From positions 1 through 36,789 of the forward strand of contig JALHND010000011.1 in assembly GCA_022843705.1 (NCBI GenBank): a stretch of DNA of 36,789 nucleotides. The letters are read 5' to 3'. Below the pieces are notes generated by a model. That model ran no database searches, was not told where the DNA came from, and worked only from the letters and a program-made list of their open reading frames with translations. The translations under genes and the position numbers were made by a program. The DNA comes from Burkholderiales bacterium (GTDB lineage: Bacteria > Pseudomonadota > Gammaproteobacteria > Burkholderiales > SG8-41). Shown in pieces: positions 1-9,391 of this stretch. How positions within the stretch are numbered: position 1 is the first letter of the stretch; the number at the start of each line of letters is the position of its first letter.

Positions 1-290
1 TCGGTCTTGGCCGAGCTTTTGGCTTCCTCGATCATCTGGCTGGCCCGTTTTTCAGCCTGGGCGACGATCTCCGCTGCCCGGCCGCGGGCCAGGGCTATCG
101 CCTCTTCAGCCTGCTTCGACGAGCGCTCCAGCGACTGCTTGCCCGCTTCGGCGGCAGCCAGGCCATCGGCGATGCGCTTGGTGCGTTCGTCCATCGCATC
201 GGTGATCATCGGCCACACGAAGCGGACCGTGAACCAGATCAGCGCCGCGAACGACAGTGCCTGGACGAACAGGGTGGCGTTGATATTCAT
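1..290 (-). CDS. atpF: F1Fo ATP synthase subunit b (5' part)
   Basis: Subunit b is the peripheral stalk that ties the F1 head to the membrane Fo ring of ATP synthase. Only the first 96 codons and two bases lie in the window. The start is ATG at 288-290, six bases downstream of an AGGGG ribosome-binding site. The protein begins MNINATLFVQALSFAALIWF, a short periplasmic end followed by a single N-terminal membrane helix with the W-P pair typical of the family. It then becomes a long charged Ala/Glu/Lys/Arg-rich segment that fits the coiled-coil stalk. It follows atpE by 24 bases and is fourth in the leftward atpI-atpB-atpE-atpF operon, so atpH, A, G, D and C should follow outside the window. 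Confidence 0.96.
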   Translation of the reverse strand, partial: MNINATLFVQALSFAALIWFTVRFVWPMITDAMDERTKRIADGLAAAEAGKQSLERSSKQAEEAIALARGRAAEIVAQAEKRASQMIEEAKSSAKT

Positions 291-314
291 GCTGTGCCCC
301 TGTCGGGATAAAAA

Positions 315-626
<312 letters not shown>

Positions 627-643
627 TTAAAAACCGGCTCGGA

Positions 644-1477
<834 letters not shown>

Positions 1478-1828
1478 TTACTTGTTCAACCAAAAAATCG
1501 CCAGAGGATACGCCAGCAAGGCCGCGCCGAATCCGGCTAGGCCTGCCGCAGCGTGACCAGGATCAGCCACCAGCACGACAGCCAACAGTCCCAAAGCCAC
1601 CAGCACCTTGGCCGCCTCGCCGAGGATGTGACCCCACATCAGCCGCGAGGCATTGCTGCCCGGAACCATGCGCTGGCATCCGGCATAGGCCAGAGTCCCC
1701 GCCAGTGCACTACCACCACCCATCATTGCTGCTTTTGCCGCCGGCGCGCCGTACAGAACCCCGGCGCCAGCGACAACCATGATCGACAGCACCAGTTGCA
1801 AAACCATGACTCTGGCTACCATCGTCAC
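1478..1828 (-). CDS. atpI: ATP synthase subunit I (AtpI-like)
   Basis: AtpI is a small membrane protein encoded first in many atp operons and linked in the literature to c-ring assembly or Mg2+ handling; it is not part of the finished enzyme. The product is about 116 residues with four hydrophobic segments and ends in PLAIFWLNK. The start is a choice. TTG at 1856-1858 would give 126 residues but lacks a ribosome-binding site. GTG at 1826-1828 sits seven bases after AAAGGGG and is preferred here. ATG at 1820-1822 is also possible. The gene follows the promoter at 1928-1957 and precedes atpB, which supports the assignment more than the weakly conserved sequence does. Confidence 0.8.
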   Translation of the reverse strand: MTMVARVMVLQLVLSIMVVAGAGVLYGAPAAKAAMMGGGSALAGTLAYAGCQRMVPGSNASRLMWGHILGEAAKVLVALGLLAVVLVADPGHAAAGLAGFGAALLAYPLAIFWLNK

Positions 1829-1927
1829 AAGGCCACCCCTTTTTCCGCAGCGCCGCAACCGGAATCCGAACCGCTCTCGGTTAAAACGTGCTGCCGCACC
1901 GCAATATCTAGGGATAGAAATCTTTCA

Positions 1928-1957
1928 ATTTTACTGCCCGCCGCTTGTTGCCGTCAA
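1928..1957 (-). promoter_or_regulatory. Probable sigma-70 promoter of the atp operon
   Basis: On the minus strand TTGACG (1952-1957, five of six to the -35 consensus) is followed after 18 bases by TAAAAT (1928-1933, five of six to the -10 consensus). It lies in the 148-bp gap between the parB stop and the atpI start, about 100 bases upstream of atpI, and points into the atp genes. Confidence 0.6.
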
Positions 1958-1976
1958 TTTTGTTCTCGGTCAAATC

Positions 1977-2840
1977 CTATTTCAGCTTGGCCAGCAGGAC
2001 ATCCAGTTGATCCAGGGAGCGATAGGTGATGACCAATTGGCCGCTGCCTTTGCGTCCGCCGCTTTTGATTTTTACCGGAGTGCCCAAGCGTGCGGAAACC
2101 TCGTCCTCCAGTCGGGCCACATCACGATCCTGGCGCAGGGACCTGCGCACGGCCGACTTGCTTGTAACTGCCGTGGCTACCCTGCGTTCAACCTCACGCA
2201 CCGACCAGCCCTGTTCCGCGGCCTCCCTCGCCAGGGCGATCTGGCGCTCCACCGGCAACGCCAGCAGTGCGCGGGCATGGCCCATTTCAATGCGGCCTTC
2301 GCCAAGCAGGCTTTTCACCGGCGGCGCCAATTCAAGCAGGCGCAGCAGGTTGGTCACCGCGGCCCGTGACTTGCCGATGGCTTCAGCCACGGCCTGGTGT
2401 GTCAGCGCAAATTCCCGGATCAGGCGCTCGATGCCGACGGCTTCCTCCAGCGCATTGAGGTCTTCACGCTGGATGTTTTCGATCAACGCCACCGCCAGTG
2501 CCTGTTGATCGGGCACGGCGCGCACCAGCACCGGCACGCTGGAAAGTCCGGCAATCCGTGCTGCGCGCCAACGCCGCTCGCCGGCGATGATTTCATGTTT
2601 TCCGTCACCGACCGGACGCACCAGGATCGGCTGCATCACGCCCTGCGCCTTGATCGAGGCCGCCAGCGCATCAAGCGCCTCCTGGTCCATGTGCGTGCGC
2701 GGCTGGTATTTGCCTGGCTGCAGCGCCGCGACCGGCAACGTGGTCACCGCGTCACCCGTGGCAGCAGCGCGCGGCGCGGCATTGTCACCGCCACCCAGCA
2801 AGGCATCGAGGCCGCGCCCCAGTCCTTTTGGCTTGACCAT
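1977..2840 (-). CDS. parB: Chromosome partitioning protein ParB (Spo0J family, CTPase)
   Basis: ParB binds parS, clamps and slides on DNA using CTP, and loads SMC while ParA positions the origin. The 287-residue protein begins MVKPKGLGRGLDALLG, the usual N-terminal ParA-stimulating peptide with its LGRGLDALL core. The ParB/Srx domain follows (about 35-125) with the CTP-binding GERRWRAA motif at 87-94 and ENIQREDLN at 121-129. The helix-turn-helix is around 146-168, and a C-terminal dimerisation region ends LDVLLAKLK. A good ribosome-binding site (AAGGA) lies seven bases before ATG 2838-2840. It follows parA by 23 bases, and its likely targets are the palindromes at 6244-6306. Confidence 0.97.
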   Translation of the reverse strand: MVKPKGLGRGLDALLGGGDNAAPRAAATGDAVTTLPVAALQPGKYQPRTHMDQEALDALAASIKAQGVMQPILVRPVGDGKHEIIAGERRWRAARIAGLSSVPVLVRAVPDQQALAVALIENIQREDLNALEEAVGIERLIREFALTHQAVAEAIGKSRAAVTNLLRLLELAPPVKSLLGEGRIEMGHARALLALPVERQIALAREAAEQGWSVREVERRVATAVTSKSAVRRSLRQDRDVARLEDEVSARLGTPVKIKSGGRKGSGQLVITYRSLDQLDVLLAKLK

Positions 2841-2863
2841 AAAAATCCTTTATAAACAAATAC

Positions 2864-3628
2864 TTATGTAGATGACCGGTTGAGCATTTCACCGGCCAGC
2901 GCCAGATAGGCCTGTGCCCCCTTGGAGCTGCGATCGAATTCCAGCGCCGGCAGCCCGTGACTGGGCGCTTCGGCCAGGCGCACGTTGCGCGGAATCACCG
3001 TGCGATACACCTTGTCGCCGAAGTGCTGCAGCAGCTGCGCCGAAACCTGTTGCGCCAGGGTATTGCGCGGGTCATACATGGTGCGCAGCAGACCCTCGAT
3101 TTCGAGCGAGGGATTGAGATGGGCGCGCACGCGCTTGATGGTGCCGACGAGATCCGACAATCCTTCCAGCGCGTAGTACTCGCACTGCATCGGGATCATC
3201 ACCGCCTGTGCTGCAGTGAGGCCGTTGACGGTCAGCAGGTTCAGTGCCGGCGGACAGTCGATCAGGATGAAATCATATTCGGCAGCAACGGCGGTCAGCG
3301 CGTCTTTCAGGCGCGTTTCGCGCTGCTCGATCTCGATCAGTTCGATTTCGGCGCCGGCGAGTTCGCGGTTGGCCGGCAGCACGTCGTAGCCGGCCTGCGC
3401 ACGCTGGCGCACATCGGCAACCGTTTTTTCTCCGAGCAGCACCTGGTACACCGTGGCTTCCAGCGCGCGCTTGTCGATGCCGCTGCCCATGGTCGCATTG
3501 CCCTGCGGATCGAGATCCACCAGCAGCACACGGCGCTGGGTCGCCGCGAGGCTGGCCGCCAGGTTGACGCCGGTCGTGGTCTTGCCGACGCCGCCCTTCT
3601 GGTTGGTGATGGCGATGATGCGGGTCAT
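2864..3628 (-). CDS. parA: Chromosome partitioning ATPase ParA (Soj family)
   Basis: ParA is the P-loop ATPase whose DNA-bound gradient moves ParB-parS complexes. The 254-residue protein starts [20 protein letters not shown]: the deviant Walker A has the signature Lys11 and the catalytic Lys16. LLVDLDPQGNAT (36-45) is the A-prime region and ILIDCPPALN (121-130) is Walker B. The reading frame stays open upstream to 3790, but that extension is arginine/alanine-rich and overlaps rsmG. ATG at 3626-3628 has a GGAGG ribosome-binding site four bases upstream and overlaps the rsmG stop as ATGA. The gene order mnmG-rsmG-parA-parB is the standard chromosomal par locus. Confidence 0.97.
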   Translation of the reverse strand: MTRIIAITNQKGGVGKTTTGVNLAASLAATQRRVLLVDLDPQGNATMGSGIDKRALEATVYQVLLGEKTVADVRQRAQAGYDVLPANRELAGAEIELIEIEQRETRLKDALTAVAAEYDFILIDCPPALNLLTVNGLTAAQAVMIPMQCEYYALEGLSDLVGTIKRVRAHLNPSLEIEGLLRTMYDPRNTLAQQVSAQLLQHFGDKVYRTVIPRNVRLAEAPSHGLPALEFDRSSKGAQAYLALAGEMLNRSST

Positions 3629-4257
3629 GCCGCCTCCGCCGGTTGCAGCAGCGCGGCATGGCGCTCGGCGCCGAGGCCCGGCACCTGCAGCGGCACGACG
3701 CCGCAGAGGCGGAAGGCCTGCGGCAGCTGCGCCAGTTCCTCGTGCGGATAAACCCCTTTCATTGCAATCACGACGCCATCCTTTGCACACAGCCGCCCGG
3801 CGAGGGCGATGAATTCCGCGACATCCGAAAACGCGCGCGACACCACGGTATCGAAGGACTGCGGCGCAGCCCAGGATTCGACGCGCGCACAGGTCACCTC
3901 GACGTTGTCGAGCTGCAGTTCGATGACCGCCTGACGCAGAAACGTCGTTTTCTTGTGGTTCGAGTCGAGCAGCGTGAATTGCCAGTCCGGACGCGCCAGC
4001 GCCAGCGGAATGCCGGGCAGTCCGGCGCCGGTGCCGACATCGAGCACCCGCGGCCCACGCAGGTGCGGCAGCACGGCCAGCGAATCGAGCAGATGATGCG
4101 TCAGCATTTTCTGCGGCTCACGCACCGCGGTCAGGTTGTAGGCCTTGTTCCATTTCTGGATCAGCGCGAGGTAATCGAGCATGCGCTGCTGCGCGCCCGC
4201 GGCAATGTCCAGGCCGAGCGCCCGGATGCCCGCGGCCAGTGCGTCCGCGAGGTTCAT
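3625..4257 (-). CDS. rsmG: 16S rRNA (guanine-527-N7)-methyltransferase
   Basis: RsmG methylates N7 of G527 in 16S rRNA using S-adenosylmethionine; loss gives low-level streptomycin resistance in studied bacteria. The 210-residue protein has the GidB fold: an N-terminal helical part with [12 protein letters not shown] (35-46) and HHLLDSLA (54-61), the SAM-binding motif [15 protein letters not shown] (72-86), and VVSRAFSDV for the substrate side. The length is typical. Its ATG (4255-4257) overlaps the mnmG stop as ATGA, and its own stop overlaps the parA start the same way, so the genes are likely translationally coupled. Confidence 0.96.
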   Translation of the reverse strand: MNLADALAAGIRALGLDIAAGAQQRMLDYLALIQKWNKAYNLTAVREPQKMLTHHLLDSLAVLPHLRGPRVLDVGTGAGLPGIPLALARPDWQFTLLDSNHKKTTFLRQAVIELQLDNVEVTCARVESWAAPQSFDTVVSRAFSDVAEFIALAGRLCAKDGVVIAMKGVYPHEELAQLPQAFRLCGVVPLQVPGLGAERHAALLQPAEAA

Positions 4258-6149
4258 GCGCTTTTCTGCAGGACGGCGGAAATGCGTTTGAGATGCACCA
4301 GCAACACCGAGATCGCCGCCGGCGTGACGCCCGAAATGCGCGAAGCCTGGCCGACGGTTTCCGGCCGGGCGCGGTTCAGCTTCTGCTGGACCTCGATCGA
4401 CAGGCCGCGTACCTGGGTGTAGTCGATATCGCCCGGCAGGCGCAACTCGTCCTGATGCGCACGGTGCTCGATCTCGGCGCGCTGGCGTTCGATATAGCCC
4501 TGGTATTTGGCCTGGATTTCCACCTGTTCCGCAACCTGCGGATCGTCGACGCCGGGACCGGCACCGGGCACAGCCATCAGACTGGCATAACTCACTTCCG
4601 GGCGGCGCAGCAGATCCGACAGTGAATACTCACGTTCTATATTTTTACCAATAAAATCAATGGCTTGTTGTTCTGTAAGCTGCCGGGGATGGACCCAGGT
4701 CGATTTCAGCCGTTCCTGTTCGCGGGCAATCGCTTCACGCTTGCGTTCGAAGGTTTCCCAGCGCCGGTCATCGACGATGCCGAGACGGCGGCCGATTTCG
4801 GTCAGCCGCAGATCGGCATTGTCCTCGCGCAGGGACAGCCGGTATTCGGCGCGGCTGGTGAACATGCGGTAGGGCTCGGACACGCCGCGGGTGATCAGGT
4901 CATCGACCAGCACACCGAGGTAGGCCTGGTCGCGGGTCGGCGACCAGGCTTCGCGCCCGCTGACTTGCAAGCCGGCATTGATGCCCGCCAGCAGACCCTG
5001 GGCCGCCGCTTCCTCGTACCCCGTGGTGCCGTTGATCTGGCCGGCAAAAAACAGGCCGCCGATCGCCCGGGTTTCCAGCGAGGCCTTGAGTCCGCGCGGA
5101 TCAAAATAATCGTATTCGATCGCATAACCGGGCCGCGTGATATGCGCCCGCTCCAGCCCCTGGATCGAGCGCACCACCGCCAGCTGCACATCGAAAGGCA
5201 GGCTGGTGGAAATGCCGTTGGGGTAATACTCGTGCACCGTCAGGCCCTCGGGCTCGAGGAATATCTGGTGCGAGGCCTTGTCGGCGAAACGGTGGATTTT
5301 GTCTTCAATCGACGGACAGTAGCGCGGTCCTACGCCTTCGATGACGCCGGTGAACATCGGCGAACGGTCGAGCCCGCCGCGGATCGCCTCGTGGGTGCGT
5401 TCGTTGGTGTGGGTGATCCAGCACGGCAGCTGTCGCGGATGCTGCTCGCGCCGGCCGAGGAAGGAAAATACCGGCGCCGGATCATCGCCGGACTGCTCGA
5501 TCATCACACTGAAGTCGATGCTGCGACCATCGATGCGCGGCGGCGTCCCGGTTTTCAGGCGCCCCACCGGCAACTTCAGTTCGCGCAGGCGCGCCGCCAG
5601 GCTGACCGATGGCGGGTCGCCGGCGCGGCCGCCCTGGTAGTTCTGCAGGCCGACGTGGATCAGGCCGGAGAGGAAGGTCCCTGCGGTCAGCACCACGGCC
5701 CGCGCCTCGAAGCGCAGGCCGATCTGGGTCACCACGCCGGTCACCCGATCGCCCTGCACGATCAGGTCGTCGACCGCCTGCTGGAACACGCTCAGATTCG
5801 GCTGGTTTTCGATACGGCTGCGGATGGCCTGGCGATAAAGGACGCGATCGGCCTGGGCCCGGGTCGCCCGCACCGCCGGACCCTTGCGTGAATTGAGGAT
5901 GCGAAACTGGATGCCGGCCTCGTCGGTCGCCGCCGCCATCGCCCCGCCCAGCGCGTCGACTTCCTTGACCAGGTGGCCCTTGCCGATGCCGCCGATCGAG
6001 GGATTACAGGACATCTGGCCCAGCGTCTCGATGCTGTGGGTCAACAGCAGTGTGCGGCAGCCCATGCGCGCACTGGCGAGCGCGGCCTCGGTGCCGGCGT
6101 GGCCGCCACCGATGACGATTACGTCAAATTTTTCAGGGAATTGCGTCAT
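4254..6149 (-). CDS. mnmG: tRNA uridine-34 5-carboxymethylaminomethyl synthesis protein MnmG
   Basis: MnmG (GidA) is the FAD- and NADH-binding partner of MnmE; together they install carboxymethylaminomethyl at U34 of several tRNAs. The 631-residue length matches the family. The FAD-binding [14 protein letters not shown] lies at 12-25, and the [22 protein letters not shown] region begins at the conserved Cys48. [10 protein letters not shown] holds the second conserved cysteine, and [23 protein letters not shown] is the second FAD signature. Residues near 500-520 are encoded by an unusually AT-rich stretch (about 4625-4690) that contains an IHF-like site. The gene heads the mnmG-rsmG-parA-parB run. 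The strand switch to parS and mnmE lies upstream. Confidence 0.97.
   Translation of the reverse strand: MTQFPEKFDVIVIGGGHAGTEAALASARMGCRTLLLTHSIETLGQMSCNPSIGGIGKGHLVKEVDALGGAMAAATDEAGIQFRILNSRKGPAVRATRAQADRVLYRQAIRSRIENQPNLSVFQQAVDDLIVQGDRVTGVVTQIGLRFEARAVVLTAGTFLSGLIHVGLQNYQGGRAGDPPSVSLAARLRELKLPVGRLKTGTPPRIDGRSIDFSVMIEQSGDDPAPVFSFLGRREQHPRQLPCWITHTNERTHEAIRGGLDRSPMFTGVIEGVGPRYCPSIEDKIHRFADKASHQIFLEPEGLTVHEYYPNGISTSLPFDVQLAVVRSIQGLERAHITRPGYAIEYDYFDPRGLKASLETRAIGGLFFAGQINGTTGYEEAAAQGLLAGINAGLQVSGREAWSPTRDQAYLGVLVDDLITRGVSEPYRMFTSRAEYRLSLREDNADLRLTEIGRRLGIVDDRRWETFERKREAIAREQERLKSTWVHPRQLTEQQAIDFIGKNIEREYSLSDLLRRPEVSYASLMAVPGAGPGVDDPQVAEQVEIQAKYQGYIERQRAEIEHRAHQDELRLPGDIDYTQVRGLSIEVQQKLNRARPETVGQASRISGVTPAAISVLLVHLKRISAVLQKSA
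4655..4667 (+). promoter_or_regulatory. IHF-like site inside mnmG
   Basis: AATCAATGGCTTG matches the IHF consensus WATCAANNNNTTR at every defined position, with an A/T-rich tract beside it as in high-affinity sites. It lies in the locally AT-rich part of the mnmG coding sequence. This is a sequence match only; no function is shown. Confidence 0.35.
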
Positions 6150-6200
6150 ATTTACGCCGCCGGGACCACGGTTGCCGAAAGGACTCGAAGCCGGGCGCGC

Positions 6201-6229
6201 ATGATAGCCCAGTTACTGGACCGGCGAAA
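6201..6229 (-). promoter_or_regulatory. Possible promoter of mnmG-rsmG-parA-parB
   Basis: On the minus strand TATCAT (6201-6206, five of six to the -10 consensus) is preceded after 17 bases by TTTCGC (6224-6229, only three of six to the -35). It lies about 50 bases upstream of the mnmG start, next to the first parS palindrome. ParB bound there could plausibly affect it. Confidence 0.35.
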
Positions 6230-6243
6230 GCCGCGGCAGCCTG

Positions 6244-6259
6244 TGTTTCACGTGAAACA
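6244..6259. promoter_or_regulatory. parS: parS centromere-like site 1
   Basis: TGTTTCACGTGAAACA is a perfect 16-bp palindrome and matches the widely conserved bacterial parS sequence exactly. It lies in the 168-bp gap between mnmE and mnmG, about 3.8 kb from the probable oriC and 2.6 kb from parA, where ParB should nucleate. Confidence 0.92.
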
Positions 6260-6290
6260 GCCGTCGACCGACCTGACACCAGATGCCGAA

Positions 6291-6306
6291 GGTTCCACGT
6301 GAAACC
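6291..6306. promoter_or_regulatory. parS: parS centromere-like site 2
   Basis: GGTTCCACGTGAAACC contains the 14-base core GTTCCACGTGAAAC, the form found in Bacillus subtilis parS, with changed outer bases. It is not quite a perfect palindrome. Its centre is 47 bp from that of site 1, and it ends 11 bases before the mnmE stop codon. Confidence 0.85.
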
Positions 6307-6317
6307 TCCGGGTCGGG

Positions 6318-7658
6318 CTATTTGCCGATGCAGAACCTGGAAAAGATTTCGCCCAGCAGATCGTCAGGCGTGAACTCGCCGGTAATCGCCCCCAGCGCTT
6401 CATGCGCCAGCCGCAATTCTTCGGCATAGAGCTCGAGCTGCCGGGTCAGCTCCGCGGCGGTGGTCAGGTGGCGCTGCGCGTTCAGCAGAGCCTCGACATG
6501 GCGCGCCCGGGCGGTGAACAGGCCCTCCCCCGACGGCTGCCAGCCGGCCTGGTCCCAGATCGCTTTTTTCAGCAGATCCAGCCCCGCGCCGGTTTTGGCC
6601 GACAACCAGATCCGTTCTTCCCCGGCGCCGCGTTCGCGTCGCGGCGGCTGCCCGGCCAAGTCGATCTTGTTGAAAATGCGGATCCGCGGCAAGTCCGGCG
6701 GCAAACGCCCGACTATCGCTTGCACCGCAACGTCGTCGGCCTCTCGGGCATCGCAGACCAGCAGCGCCAGGTCTGCCTTCGCCACAACCGCCCAGCTGCG
6801 GTCGATGCCAATCCGTTCCACCGCATCCGTGGTTTCACGCAGGCCCGCGGTATCGATGATATGCACCGGCATGCCGTCGATATCGATCTGCTCGCGCAGC
6901 GCATCGCGGGTGGTTCCCGGCGTGTCGGTGACAATCGCCACCTCCTCCCCGGCAAAGCGGTTCAACAGACTCGACTTGCCGACATTGGGTGCACCAATCA
7001 GGACGGCCTGAACACCGTCGCGCAGCAGGCTCCCCTGCCGGGTTGCTGCCAGCGTGGCCGCCAGTTCTTCACGAATATCCGCCAGCTTTTCGGCTGCCCG
7101 GCCTGCGGTCAGGAACTCGACTTCCTCCTCCGGAAAATCCAAGGTCGCTTCAAGCAACATGCGCAGGGTGATGATTTTATCCGTAAGTGCTTGTATTAAT
7201 TTGGAAAAATCACCATGCAAGGAGCGCAGGGCGGCGCGGGCGGCGGTTGTCGTCGAGGCTTCGATCAGGTCGGCGACGCCTTCGGCCTGGGCCAGATCCA
7301 TACGGCCGTTGAGATAAGCACGTTCCGTGAATTCGCCGGGCCGCGCCAGGCGAGCGCCCAGTTCAAGACAACGCTGCAGCAGCTGGCGCATCACCACCGG
7401 TCCGCCATGGCCCTGCAGCTCCAGCACATCCTCGCCGGTATAAGAATGCGGCGCGGCGAAATACAGCAGCAGCCCGTCGTCGATGGCGGCGCCGGCGGCA
7501 TCCAGAAACGGCGTGAATACTGCTCGCCGGGCAACCGGCCTGCGCGATGTCAGCCCCGCGGCAAATTGCAGCAGGCCGGCGCCGGAGACGCGCACGATGC
7601 CGACACCGCCCCGCCCCGGCGCAGTGGCAATCGCAGCAATGGTGTCACGGCGCATCAT
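6318..7658 (-). CDS. mnmE: tRNA uridine-34 modification GTPase MnmE
   Basis: MnmE (TrmE) is the GTPase partner of MnmG in U34 tRNA modification. The 446-residue protein has the N-terminal formyl-THF-binding domain (DTIAAIATAPGRGGVGIVRVSG, 5-26; PGEFTERAYLNGRMDLAQAE, 107-126). The G domain is inserted in the helical domain: G1 GAPNVGKSS (222-230), G2 TPGTTRD (246-252), G3 DTAGL (269-273) and G4 NKID. It ends in FSRFCIGK with the invariant Cys443. Two adjacent ATG codons (7656-7658 and 7653-7655) are possible starts; neither has a strong ribosome-binding site. Codons around 150-165 are AT-rich. It follows yidC by 36 bases. Confidence 0.96.
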   Translation of the reverse strand: MMRRDTIAAIATAPGRGGVGIVRVSGAGLLQFAAGLTSRRPVARRAVFTPFLDAAGAAIDDGLLLYFAAPHSYTGEDVLELQGHGGPVVMRQLLQRCLELGARLARPGEFTERAYLNGRMDLAQAEGVADLIEASTTTAARAALRSLHGDFSKLIQALTDKIITLRMLLEATLDFPEEEVEFLTAGRAAEKLADIREELAATLAATRQGSLLRDGVQAVLIGAPNVGKSSLLNRFAGEEVAIVTDTPGTTRDALREQIDIDGMPVHIIDTAGLRETTDAVERIGIDRSWAVVAKADLALLVCDAREADDVAVQAIVGRLPPDLPRIRIFNKIDLAGQPPRRERGAGEERIWLSAKTGAGLDLLKKAIWDQAGWQPSGEGLFTARARHVEALLNAQRHLTTAAELTRQLELYAEELRLAHEALGAITGEFTPDDLLGEIFSRFCIGK

Positions 7659-7671
7659 GCGCGGCGAGTAT

Positions 7672-7695
7672 AGCGCCGCGGCAAAATGCGGCGCT
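7672..7695 (-). repeat. Hairpin between yidC and mnmE
   Basis: AGCGCCGC and GCGGCGCT form a perfect 8-bp stem with an 8-base loop. The stem begins at the last base of the yidC stop codon and ends 13 bases before the mnmE start. No T-run follows, so it is not a normal intrinsic terminator. It could reduce read-through or act as an RNA-processing site. Confidence 0.5.
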
Positions 7696-9362
7696 CAGGA
7701 CTTCGGCTTGGACTGCTTTGCCGCGCGCTCGAGCACCTGGTTGATATGCCATTGCTGGGCAATCGACAGGATGTTGTTGACCAGCCAGTACAGCACCAGT
7801 CCCGCGGGAAAGAAGAAGAAGAAAATGCTGAACGCGATCGGCATGATCTTCATGACCTTGGCCTGCACCGGATCCGGCGGTTCCGGGTTGAGACGGGTCT
7901 GGATGATCATCGTCGCGCCCATCAGGATCGGCAGGATGAACCAGGGATCCGGTACCGAGAGATCCTTGATCCACAGCGCGAACGGCGCCTGGCGCATCTC
8001 AACGCTCGCAAGCAACACCCAGTACAGCGCGATGAATACCGGTATCTGCACCAGGATCGGCAGGCAGCCGCCCAGCGGATTGATTTTCTCGGTCTTGTAC
8101 AGCTCCATCATCGCCTGCTGCATGCGCTGGCGGTCATTGCCGTACTGTTCCTTCAGGCGCTGCATCTTCGGCGCGACAACGCGCATCTTCGCCATCGAGC
8201 GGTAGCTCGCTTCCGACAACGGATAGAAAATCAGCTTGATCAGGATGGTCAGGATGATGATCGCCACCCCCCAGTTGCCGGCCCAGCCGTGGATCCACTG
8301 CAGGACCCAGAACAGCGGCGCCGCAATGACTGTCAGCCAGCCGTAATCAACCGCGAGATCAAGGCCCTTCGACAGCGCTGCCAGCTTCTCCTGCTCCTGG
8401 GGCCCCGCATACAGCGGCATTGCCAGTGTCGCGGTGGCGCCCGGAGCCAGCGTTCCGCCGGGAATGATCACGCCGGCGGCGTACAGCCCTTGCGGCACCT
8501 GCCGCGTGTAGTACTCGCGCGGGGCCCCATCCTTCGGCAGCCAGGCCCCGAGGAAATAGTGCTGGAGCATGCCGATCCAGCCGTCGTTGGCGGTCTTGGG
8601 ATAGGGCACCTTGCCGCTTTCGATGTCGCCAAACGCAACCTTCTGGAATTTTTCCTTGTCGGTGTAAACCGCAACACCGGTGTAGGTCGGCACCATGGCC
8701 GAATCGCCCTCCGGCGGCTTTGAATCCCGAACCAGCTGGAAATAGGCATGGGCCGTTACCGGCTCAGCCGCCGTATTGGTAACCTCATGAACAATGTCTA
8801 TGACGTAGCTGTTGCGGCTGAAACGGTAGGTCTTGGATGCCTTTACACCCCCTGTAGCCTCCAGCCGGATCTCCAGTACGGATGCCGAATCGCCAAGGCG
8901 GTATTCGCCGGCATTTGCCGTATACGTACTTTGATGATTTGGCAGGTTGCTGCCGATCAAGCCTGACTGCGCAATGTAGACACGATCAGCGCTGCGCTCG
9001 AACAACACGAACTCCCTGGAGCGATCCAGGGTTCCGCCATGTTTCAGCAACTCCAGCCGGACCAGGTCGCCGCCGGCCGTGCTGATCTCGGCCCGGTAAA
9101 GGTCGGTTTCCACCTTGATCACCTGGCCGCGGCTGGCGGCATTAACCGGAGCAGGTGCGGCAGGTGCCGGAGTCAACGTTGCTGCCGGCGCGGGAACAGA
9201 CGGGTCAACGGAAGGTGGGGCCGCAGAAGGCGTCGGAGTCGGCGCAATGGCAGCCGGCGCAATCGCACGCGTCGCGGATTGCTGGTCGCGCTGCCAGGAT
9301 TCGTAGAGCAGGAACACCGACATGGTGAACACAAAGAAGAGAACCAGCCGTTGTGAGTCCAT
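7695..9362 (-). CDS. yidC: Membrane protein insertase YidC
   Basis: YidC inserts inner-membrane proteins alone or with SecYEG; Fo subunit c and a are classic clients. The 555-residue protein starts MDSQRLVLFFVFTMSVFLLY with one membrane helix. A Pro/Ala/Thr-rich linker follows (about 32-75), then the large periplasmic P1 domain (about 80-345), and the conserved insertase core with five hydrophobic segments: ILIKLIFYPLSEASYRSMAK, NPLGGCLPILVQIPVFIALY, and a final LVNNILSIAQQW before a basic tail. The frame is open to 9620, but that part overlaps rnpA and lacks family sequence. ATG 9360-9362 matches the usual N-terminus. It follows rnpA by only 29 bases, leaving no room for yidD. Confidence 0.97.
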   Translation of the reverse strand: MDSQRLVLFFVFTMSVFLLYESWQRDQQSATRAIAPAAIAPTPTPSAAPPSVDPSVPAPAATLTPAPAAPAPVNAASRGQVIKVETDLYRAEISTAGGDLVRLELLKHGGTLDRSREFVLFERSADRVYIAQSGLIGSNLPNHQSTYTANAGEYRLGDSASVLEIRLEATGGVKASKTYRFSRNSYVIDIVHEVTNTAAEPVTAHAYFQLVRDSKPPEGDSAMVPTYTGVAVYTDKEKFQKVAFGDIESGKVPYPKTANDGWIGMLQHYFLGAWLPKDGAPREYYTRQVPQGLYAAGVIIPGGTLAPGATATLAMPLYAGPQEQEKLAALSKGLDLAVDYGWLTVIAAPLFWVLQWIHGWAGNWGVAIIILTILIKLIFYPLSEASYRSMAKMRVVAPKMQRLKEQYGNDRQRMQQAMMELYKTEKINPLGGCLPILVQIPVFIALYWVLLASVEMRQAPFALWIKDLSVPDPWFILPILMGATMIIQTRLNPEPPDPVQAKVMKIMPIAFSIFFFFFPAGLVLYWLVNNILSIAQQWHINQVLERAAKQSKPKS

Positions 9363-9391
9363 AAGCGTCTTTTCTTTGTCGAGAACCGCGG

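Noticed and set aside
3629-3790. N-terminal extension of ParA by 54 residues
   Set aside because: It overlaps rsmG, is low-complexity Arg/Ala-rich, and lies upstream of a well-placed GGAGG and the conserved ParA start.
4665-5891. A 408-codon plus-strand frame opposite mnmG
   Set aside because: It is a shadow of mnmG; the real gene has complete FAD-binding motifs.
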